From NCBI GenBank assembly GCA_900128565.1, contig LT636027.1:1-21684 (forward strand): a stretch of 21,684 nt of DNA, read 5' to 3'. Position numbers and translations under genes: made by a program. Source of the stretch: Stramenopiles sp. TOSAG23-6 (taxonomy: Eukaryota > Sar). Under the pieces are notes generated by a model that had not been told where the DNA came from, searched no databases, and saw only the letters and a list, made by a program, of their open reading frames with translations. Positions 13,501 through 19,677 of the stretch are shown piece by piece; position 1 is the stretch's first letter; each line of letters begins with the position of its first letter.

Positions 13501-16500
13501 TTCTATCTTTTTTACATATTACATCATAAGCAGAAACATCATCATCTTGGCTAGCTAAATCGGTGGTAATATTATTTTTGTAATGAATTTTTGTTACACA
13601 ACAAGCTTCCCACTTTCCCGACCATTCGCCTACATGATCTGCATCGGTGCAAGCAATTTCGTATTGATAAGCAACAGGGGTTTCTAAGAATTCTTCAAAC
13701 TTTAAAACCTTTTCTTTGTATCCACGTTCTTGTTCGAGATGCTGACGATTCTCTACACCATTAATTAGAAATGGATGATTACAACACTTGCGCAATTGCA
13801 TATGCATATTATTTAAAAGTGGGTGATTTGACTTTCGTACACCTTTGTATAGAAAAGAACGATTTCGGTCATAAATAGCGCGATAGTACTGTTTCTGTAG
13901 CATTGTCAGTTCAACATCGATAATTGTTTCAACGCGTTTCAAAATACTTTTTTCTACATCTTCTTTGACCCTGCGTAAGACATAAGGCGCCATACGTTTC
14001 TGGAGACTTTGAACTTGTTCACTGCTTGTTAGTTCGCCATATTGGTACTCAAATTCTTCAGCTGTGCCGAATCTACGAGGAGCAACAAAATCAAGTAAAG
14101 TCCACAATTCCATTAAATTATTTTGAAGGGGGGTTCCAGTAAGAAGAAGACTCCACAAGGAATCCATCTCTTCAAAGGCACCAAGAATCTTGGACTTCAT
14201 ATTACGCAAGCGGTGACCTTCATCAATCACAGTCGCTTGCCATGGGATCTCTTCCAAAAACTCACGATCACTATAGAGAATTTCATATGACGTTAACAAA
14301 ACATTAAACTTCATAACACCAGCAGATGGATCAAATGGCATCCCTGTGTAATACCACTCCCACTGACGTATAATGGCACGATTCGCATTACCTCTACCAT
14401 TACCATCATAGTAAAAACAAACATTCATATCAGTCCATGTTTCAAATGTCCGCTTCCAATGCCCTAATGTAGATAATGGGGCTACAACAAGAAATGGACC
14501 TCGGTTTCCAACATGTCGCTGAATGTGTTCTAATAATGCGACAACTTGAATGGTTTTACCTAAACCCATTTCATCCGCTAAAATACATGACCGACCTTGG
14601 GAATAATTATTTGCTAACCATTTCAAGCCTGCAAGTTGATATGATCTCAAAGCATTACCACTTTTATATGTTCCAGGGGCACGCGCAAGCGGATTCTTTT
14701 GTGGCATTGGAGGAGGTTTTGTTGCTGTTGTTGTTTCATTAGTCAAATTCTTATCAATATTCATCTCAGACGTTTGAGAGTTTGTTGACTCTTCAAGGAC
14801 AGGCGAAGAAGTCCCATTCAATTTAGAATTTGTTGTATCACGTTCCTCTGAGTTCTCCTTATTTTCTTCTTTCATAGCATTTTCATTATTTTCAGGATCA
14901 TTTAAAGATTGATTTTTGATCTTATTAGTTTCATCAGTAGATGCCTCTTGCTCTCGACGAAGTCTTTGGCGCTCAAGAACTTTCATTCTACTTTCTTCCA
15001 TTGCTTTTTTCTGTTTCATTTTTAATATATATGGATTCTTCGATATTGCTTCAGCAGCACGATTTAATTCTTTTTGTAAATTATCTTCAGCAACTTTCAC
15101 AACATCCTCAAAAATAGCAAGATCTCTACGAAGTAATTCCAATCGACTAATATCTTTCGAGGACTTACTTACATCATTTGGGACTGTTACGTTTACAGCA
15201 CAGCGTAAAGTATCTCCTGTACTTACACCGGCTGGTACTTGTATAGTGTACTTTTTAGTACGATTATTACCATCAGGTGCCTCAAAAGACAATAAATCGC
15301 CAGTTTTCAATCCTGGAGGCACCTGTAAATCATAATAAACCTTTTTCGTTTCAGGTTCAGGTTCTTCATCACTGTCACTTCGAAGGTCGAAAGTATAATC
15401 AATTGGTTGTTCTAATTTTTCTAATTTTTCATCAACAATCAGATTGTTCTCAGATATGTTTTTTCTTTGAGTAGCTTCTTCTTTGCGCATGTTCTTCCGC
15501 TCTTGCAATTCTTTATTCCGCTCAGCAATTTTCTCTGAATATATTTGCATTTTTTTTGAATAAACAGATTTACGTTGTAATCTTTCTTCTCTGCGCATAG
15601 TAAGACGTTGAAACTTTTCAAATTTTGCATCTTTCTCTTGTGTTTTAAATATTAACTGTTTCTTTTCAAGTTCACTTTTCTTTAGAGCGATGTCATTTTT
15701 AGCTTTTTCTAAATAAACCTTTGTATCTATTGAACCCTGTTCCCAGGTGATAGCTTCACAAAGTTCGTCTAAACAACCACGAATTTCAAAGTCTTCCAAT
15801 CTTGGTTTACAATAAGTATCATGCCACTCCCTTAACAAAGGTTGAATCTTTTTCAATGTTTTCTTACCCATATGATGCTGTCGTAAATAGTTTGAAATCT
15901 GAGAAGAAGTGACTCCACTTTGAGCAGCCATTGTTTTATACTTAATATGTAATGTCTGAGCAGCATGTCGAAGCATTTTCATCAAAGGAATATCATACAA
16001 TCCTTCAGGATCAACAATAAGCTCAGAAAAAATATTTTTTCCCTTTTGTTTCATCCTCGCATTCGATCTAACTCGTTGCATAATTTCTCGTGCAGCCAAA
16101 GGAGGTCGATTGACACGTCTAAACTGGGCAATCTTTAGATCATCGTCAACATCACATGCACGTTCCCACGTTGAAGCTTCATATGCAAGACCTCTCCATT
16201 TCACAAGGTACAACGCTTCCGTTGACGTTTCAATCTTTAGATCATCGTCATCACTACTATTATCACTAACAATATCATTATCATCTTCTATATTATTGCC
16301 AGGATCAATATTATGAACATTTGGTCTATACGAACCAGGTGTGTACTTCCCATATTCATCATATAATTTCTGTGCAGTTTCAGTCTGCTTTGACTTTTCT
16401 GGGAGTTGTAATTTTGTATTTTCCATTAGTTTCGATTTGATTTGCAATCCTGGTAAAACACGAGAATTTATTTTTACTAGAATGGAAGCATTGATTCCCA

Positions 16501-17392
16501 AGAGTTCACTAATTTGAGCAGGAGTGTCATTATTCTTTGCATTATAAATGTATTCAAAATCTTGAAAATGTTTCTTTTTTTCATCACGTTTCTTTCTTCG
16601 AACTTCGCGTTGTTTTCGTCTCTCTTTACTTGCAATTAACTCTTGCTCTCTATTAGACATAATTCCTTGGTATACAGATCCATCTTCATCAAGAGACCAA
16701 CCTGTAAGGAACTGTGGAGCGATACATATTCTTAAATTATCTTTCACACCTAAAATTAATTGTACGTCAGTGCATTCGTTTAAATCCGCAGTGATAACTT
16801 CTCCAGTAGTACTTTTATTCACTTGCTCAGGCGTAAGAGACGCAACGTATCTTTTAATTTTTTGCTTCTCTCTACTTCCATGTGATATAATGTCTTCTTC
16901 TGGAACCCAGTTTGTATGCAAGTATGAGCATTTCTTGAAAGTAACCAGATATTCCCATTTCCCTTCTTTTGTCTTACTAGGGCGACGTCCAATGAGTTTA
17001 TCATAATTAAAATCAGGGATATATTCCTCCTCCTTCATTACACCATCTTCTGTTTCCTCTGATGAAGATTCGGTTTCATCTTCGGATTGCCACTCTTTAT
17101 AAGAACGTTGTTTTCTAACACGACCACTTCGTCGAGAAGTTACTGTTTCTTCTGTTCCAGATGTGACATCGTCAGTATTTGTCTCAGCATTTTCCACAGT
17201 CTCATCTGCATCATCAGCTTTCCCAGAATTATCTTCTCCATCGAGATCCATAGGTGTAGAAGAATCATCATTGGAATCATCTAATGGTGGTACACTAGCA
17301 TTATAAGGTTCCTCCTCGTTATGTTCAGTGTCTTCTCCCTCAGCTGCCCAATCTCCGTCTGAACCCGAGTCTACAAAGTCTGCGATATCCAT
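10577..17392 (-). CDS. CHD/SNF2-type chromatin remodelling ATPase with bromodomain and LysM-like repeats
   Basis: A 2271-residue nuclear ATP-dependent nucleosome remodeller without introns. Order: acidic N-terminus; chromodomain 1 about 120-187; LysM-like repeat about 281-331; chromodomain 2 about 391-427 (LVKWRGLAYEASTWE); helix-turn-helix-like segment about 464-527; coiled coil about 555-645; a VPPG pair about 686-740; SNF2 helicase from about 905 with Walker A DEMGLGKT at 940-947 and DEGH at 1057-1060; a long insert about 1220-1335; C-terminal lobe with STRAGGVGINLTAAD and RCHRIGQ to about 1490; basic Cys/His cluster about 1844-1865; LysM-like repeat about 1940-1991; bromodomain about 2039-2142 with the acetyl-lysine Asn in KKYN; LysM-like repeat about 2154-2205. 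The lobe end (RNSYESTMFE, EQAVMG) resembles CHD6-9. Chromodomains and bromodomains read histone marks. The first ATG is chosen; the frame opens three codons earlier at GTG. The gene is head-to-head with the CS-LRR gene. Confidence 0.93.
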   Translation of the reverse strand: MDIADFVDSGSDGDWAAEGEDTEHNEEEPYNASVPPLDDSNDDSSTPMDLDGEDNSGKADDADETVENAETNTDDVTSGTEETVTSRRSGRVRKQRSYKEWQSEDETESSSEETEDGVMKEEEYIPDFNYDKLIGRRPSKTKEGKWEYLVTFKKCSYLHTNWVPEEDIISHGSREKQKIKRYVASLTPEQVNKSTTGEVITADLNECTDVQLILGVKDNLRICIAPQFLTGWSLDEDGSVYQGIMSNREQELIASKERRKQREVRRKKRDEKKKHFQDFEYIYNAKNNDTPAQISELLGINASILVKINSRVLPGLQIKSKLMENTKLQLPEKSKQTETAQKLYDEYGKYTPGSYRPNVHNIDPGNNIEDDNDIVSDNSSDDDDLKIETSTEALYLVKWRGLAYEASTWERACDVDDDLKIAQFRRVNRPPLAAREIMQRVRSNARMKQKGKNIFSELIVDPEGLYDIPLMKMLRHAAQTLHIKYKTMAAQSGVTSSQISNYLRQHHMGKKTLKKIQPLLREWHDTYCKPRLEDFEIRGCLDELCEAITWEQGSIDTKVYLEKAKNDIALKKSELEKKQLIFKTQEKDAKFEKFQRLTMRREERLQRKSVYSKKMQIYSEKIAERNKELQERKNMRKEEATQRKNISENNLIVDEKLEKLEQPIDYTFDLRSDSDEEPEPETKKVYYDLQVPPGLKTGDLLSFEAPDGNNRTKKYTIQVPAGVSTGDTLRCAVNVTVPNDVSKSSKDISRLELLRRDLAIFEDVVKVAEDNLQKELNRAAEAISKNPYILKMKQKKAMEESRMKVLERQRLRREQEASTDETNKIKNQSLNDPENNENAMKEENKENSEERDTTNSKLNGTSSPVLEESTNSQTSEMNIDKNLTNETTTATKPPPMPQKNPLARAPGTYKSGNALRSYQLAGLKWLANNYSQGRSCILADEMGLGKTIQVVALLEHIQRHVGNRGPFLVVAPLSTLGHWKRTFETWTDMNVCFYYDGNGRGNANRAIIRQWEWYYTGMPFDPSAGVMKFNVLLTSYEILYSDREFLEEIPWQATVIDEGHRLRNMKSKILGAFEEMDSLWSLLLTGTPLQNNLMELWTLLDFVAPRRFGTAEEFEYQYGELTSSEQVQSLQKRMAPYVLRRVKEDVEKSILKRVETIIDVELTMLQKQYYRAIYDRNRSFLYKGVRKSNHPLLNNMHMQLRKCCNHPFLINGVENRQHLEQERGYKEKVLKFEEFLETPVAYQYEIACTDADHVGEWSGKWEACCVTKIHYKNNITTDLASQDDDVSAYDVICKKDRKKIENVPSHLVRKGKNYDSSSVPATSIVPIPPMDQITSLIQSSGKMLLLDKLLPKLKKEGHRVLIFSQMVIMLDILQDYLNLRSIKFERLDGSTHGNKRQASIDRFTAEGSDRFVFLLSTRAGGVGINLTAADTVIIFDSDWNPQNDMQATARCHRIGQKKQVTVYRFLMRNSYESTMFEVASRKLAMEQAVMGRRSGGQGSMQALQASEMDQLLRHGAYAVMGGDNDNKETKSFQNASIDDILSRHSRTVEHEVKTGGSETSAMSNNLFNKVSFKGHDDDGDDVDVDDPDFWSKVLPNMLSADGLLARLNDGSMASEPTATRNLFLEEVEELVSEMVTARNKAQEQTSDDEGATPGPSAHETEVACSLLLQISTMRTSFTERQRETAEGWLAELEGGRLRKRGSVRNGNRKRDRKRKRGYNDNSDDDFNDSDDVFEDRAGLTLARVLADDYLLMSELKRLIEKKDYVTGLRDALLDECDNRDIDVGHNPRSSKVVSTLYSYLKERTSAPSRATRTRRRRRRSGPTPVRTGKRARKSYIDETGVRVCCHGTRHCPGGNGKRHAPECSGATGPRKKKKRTNSRRSTTKRKRVAYPEGEIISTTRTRKTKHYDDGGGDDFDIEEAPEQSSGDTFSRLKKRINAEHVYVANDDESPFMIAKKLLIPVSELLALNKLIYAGLVRHAKLVEGTTLELPPKKDQSHETQKLYDTHAKHIEAFLHTHELEDGEQWSHNDVLDKNATPLQLRQRRILSVIANARDGERERAELFFELPDKELYPDYYKLIKSPIDLIMISKSIDAGKYRSLSAFANDIDLMFSNAKKYNMEGSLILEDVEYMENYFIRKLEMIQIEETKINSQCPEYDALDNETPEEIAAKLSVSLQELLDANINRFPGISATSKLEPGTNLLLPMLLDKVNPPDGVISFKTSAVDDSESDGDEEKWEIYYNWLNRVSKLGKENIVLKLNGVRLTANDVPKI

Positions 17393-17593
17393 GGTACTCA
17401 CACAAGGAGTAGCACAAATTCACACAACCTTTGATGGTGTGATGAGTGTATTTATAATGTCCCAGTTATGGTTAATAATGCCAATGAGATTTACACAGAG
17501 GAAAATTACGGTTCAAAAATACTTTTATCTCTCAAAAAAGATGGACGCGTTCGAGAACGACTATATTTTACGCGCGCAGGTAAAATTTTGATG

Positions 17594-17608
17594 CTAACCC
17601 TAACCCTA
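17594..17608. promoter_or_regulatory. Telo-box-like element CTAACCCTAACCCTA
   Basis: About two and a half copies of the telomere-type hexamer CCCTAA sit in the middle of the divergent promoter, about 200 bp from the remodeller ATG and 120 bp from the CS-LRR ATG. In plants, AAACCCTAA telo-boxes in promoters bind Myb-type factors. Whether that holds here is inference. It is too short to be a chromosome end. Confidence 0.4.
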
Positions 17609-17686
17609 CTATAACTAGCACAATTTTTTTTGAAGTCAGCGCGACGGTGTTGAGTGACCCAAAGCGTAGTTAGTAGTCGAGAAGCC

Positions 17687-17702
17687 ATTATTAGCCAATA
17701 AT
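17687..17702 (+). promoter_or_regulatory. CCAAT motif inside a short inverted repeat
   Basis: ATTATT (17687-17692) and AATAAT (17697-17702) flank AGCC, and CCAAT falls at 17695-17699. It lies 30 bp before the ATG of the CS-LRR gene. CCAAT is the usual NF-Y target, but this is close to the start codon and the DNA is AT-rich, so chance is possible. Confidence 0.25.
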
Positions 17703-17728
17703 AATTGTCGATTTTTTCCCACAAAAAT

Positions 17729-19555
17729 ATGAGTGTCAACACATTTAGAGATCTAACTCATAAGGACTATATATGGGCACAAAGTGCAGAATTTATCACT
17801 GTCACTATCACTATTCCTATTCCAGATGCATCTCTAGTTCAAAATCTCTCTAAAGATCAAATCGACATAGTTTTTCATCCAAAAGGTTTTTCATTGAGAT
17901 TATTGGGTACTGAACCCGCCCCATTACGGTTTGTTACAAATTGTTTATACCATTCGATTAGTCCTAAGAAATGTGAGTTGCTACAACCATCGGATCAAGT
18001 TATAATTTTAAAGTTATCTAAAGTTGAGCCAACAATAGAATGGACGGCACTACTGAATGAGGAACTACTGCAGGAAGATAGCCAAGCAAAAATAAACAAA
18101 GGGCCTTCTGCTGATATGATTTCAACAATGATAGAACAACATCGACAAAAGAATACACAGAAGAGTAAACTAGCAACTAATTCAGCTGCTAGCTTTTGGG
18201 GTAGACGTAATGTAGGTATAGACGATATAGTGTCTAAAGTAAAACGGAATGATTCCCGAGTGGAAAGCATTTTTATCCTTCCCCAACGAAAATTTGATAC
18301 GGATGCTGCTGTGAAGCTTGCATCAGCATTGGCTAGTAACACTACATTAAAAACATTTTACGCTTCTGGTCATGATATTGGTGATATTGGGGCAAAGGCA
18401 TTTGGATGTGCTCTGAAACAGAATGAAACTCTCACAAAGTTATGCATTGGTTCAACTAAATTTGGAGATAGTGGATTAATTGCTTTGTGTGAGGGTTTAT
18501 GCAGTAACAAAACACTGAGAACACTTGATGTAGACAACAAAGGAATATCTGTAGAAGGTGCTTCAGCGTTAGCTGATGCAATTGTTGCTCAAATGGCATT
18601 AAATAAGAATGATGTTCATTCTGACGAGATCACAGGTTTGAAAGAGCTCCTTATGTCACGGAATCGTCTCTGTGATGCTGGTATCACAATATTCTGTGAT
18701 AAACTTACTAAAGCTTTAACAGAATCATCCGAGAATATACTGTTTTTATCTCATTTAGATATTTCAAGGAATACGATTGGGCCTATGGGTGCATTGGCGT
18801 TAGGAAAATTATTAAAGTCTGGTTGTGGTATTGGACATTTAAATCTTGCCGGAAACCCAGATTTATGCCGAGGCGAAGACGTAGCATCTTTTGCTACAGT
18901 TTTAAAATCGTGTCCTACTATATATAAGCTTGATTTATCTGATTGTGGTATTCGTGATGTCGGTATGAGTGAATTATTCAAAAATTTTGGTCTGCAACAT
19001 ATTTTTGATCTAAATATTTCTAATAATGGAATTACATCATCTGGATTATTAGCAATCGTTGATGCAAGTATTAGTCAAAATTTAAATCGTTTTCGCAAAC
19101 TTACAATGTCTGAGAATGATTTTTCTAATGGTGATATTATGCAAAACTTTGTTGATGTCATATCACATGTAGAGTTTTTAGATGTGAGTAAGTGTAGTTT
19201 AACAATTAATGGTGCATGTGCGCTTTCATGTGCAGCAAGTATCACAGAATTACGTCTTACACAGAATGCTTTAGGTGATACATTTATTGAAAAATTAGTG
19301 TCAATGTGGTCGTCGTCAGAAAAGAGCAAATCAAATTTACAAAGACTGGATCTTGCAAACAACGGAATCACCGCTGAAGGTGCAAAACATATTTGCACTG
19401 CTTTGATGGATACTTCAATACTTCCAAGTCTCAATCTTCTTGTTCTTGGTGGCAACTCTATAGGTAGCTCTGGCGAGGCAAGTGCTATATTATTGATGGA
19501 AGTGCGTCCAGACTTAAATGTAATGTATGGAGAGAATAATGAGCAAAGTGGATAA
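17729..19555 (+). CDS. CS-domain and leucine-rich-repeat protein
   Basis: A 608-residue protein. Residues about 12-110 fit a CS (p23/CacyBP-like) domain: an aromatic/Trp start (DYIWAQ), alternating beta strands (VTITIPI, IDIVF, FSLRLLG), then VIILKLSK and a closing EWTALL. CS domains act as Hsp90 or dynein-assembly adaptors and do not bind ATP. Residues about 180-595 are ribonuclease-inhibitor-type leucine-rich repeats, with units such as LDLSDCGIRDVG, LNISNNGITSSG and LDLANNGITAEG. There is no signal peptide or membrane segment, so it should be cytosolic. The start is the first ATG; the frame opens eight codons earlier at TTG, right after an in-frame TAA. The LRR plus CS combination recalls dynein-arm assembly factor LRRC6/DNAAF11, but there the CS part is C-terminal. 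An axonemal assembly role is therefore only a suggestion. Confidence 0.85.
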   Translation: MSVNTFRDLTHKDYIWAQSAEFITVTITIPIPDASLVQNLSKDQIDIVFHPKGFSLRLLGTEPAPLRFVTNCLYHSISPKKCELLQPSDQVIILKLSKVEPTIEWTALLNEELLQEDSQAKINKGPSADMISTMIEQHRQKNTQKSKLATNSAASFWGRRNVGIDDIVSKVKRNDSRVESIFILPQRKFDTDAAVKLASALASNTTLKTFYASGHDIGDIGAKAFGCALKQNETLTKLCIGSTKFGDSGLIALCEGLCSNKTLRTLDVDNKGISVEGASALADAIVAQMALNKNDVHSDEITGLKELLMSRNRLCDAGITIFCDKLTKALTESSENILFLSHLDISRNTIGPMGALALGKLLKSGCGIGHLNLAGNPDLCRGEDVASFATVLKSCPTIYKLDLSDCGIRDVGMSELFKNFGLQHIFDLNISNNGITSSGLLAIVDASISQNLNRFRKLTMSENDFSNGDIMQNFVDVISHVEFLDVSKCSLTINGACALSCAASITELRLTQNALGDTFIEKLVSMWSSSEKSKSNLQRLDLANNGITAEGAKHICTALMDTSILPSLNLLVLGGNSIGSSGEASAILLMEVRPDLNVMYGENNEQSG

Positions 19556-19578
19556 TTAATATGATATTTTTTATACTA

Positions 19579-19584
19579 AATAAA
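19579..19584 (+). terminator. Poly(A) signal AATAAA of the CS-LRR gene
   Basis: AATAAA lies 24 bases after the TAA stop, in the 122-bp gap between two convergent genes. Motif and spacing are the only evidence. Confidence 0.45.
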
Positions 19585-19645
19585 AAACTTGTCTCGTATT
19601 TTTATATACTAACTTATTTCATCGAAATACAATTTTTAAATTTGA

Positions 19646-19651
19646 TTTATT
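19646..19651 (-). terminator. Poly(A) signal AATAAA of the IQ-motif gene
   Basis: TTTATT on the plus strand gives AATAAA on the minus strand, 27 bases after the TGA stop of the IQ-motif gene. The spacing mirrors that of the convergent neighbour. Confidence 0.45.
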
Positions 19652-19677
19652 TGAATGAATAATTAAGGTTTTATAAT

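Larger units (their letters stand above)
17393..17728. promoter_or_regulatory. Divergent promoter region between remodeller and CS-LRR genes
   Basis: These 336 bp separate two head-to-head start codons and hold no gene I can support. Notable elements are the telo-box-like CTAACCCTAACCCTA, a CCAAT motif within a short palindrome, and a CpG-bearing stretch around 17541-17579 containing ACGCGCGC. I saw no clear TATA box in a useful position. Confidence 0.7.

Noticed and set aside
14916-15335. 139-codon open frame on the plus strand
   Set aside because: It is antisense to the coiled-coil and VPPG part of the remodeller gene. Its Ser/Phe/Leu-rich content is the shadow of Lys/Glu-rich codons.
17594-17608. 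Chromosome end or ancient telomere fusion
   Set aside because: There are only about two and a half hexamers, and normal genes lie on both sides.
17705-17728. CS-LRR start at TTG (17705), and remodeller start at GTG (17401)
   Set aside because: In both cases an ATG follows within 3-8 codons, and near-cognate starts are unlikely in eukaryotic nuclear genes.
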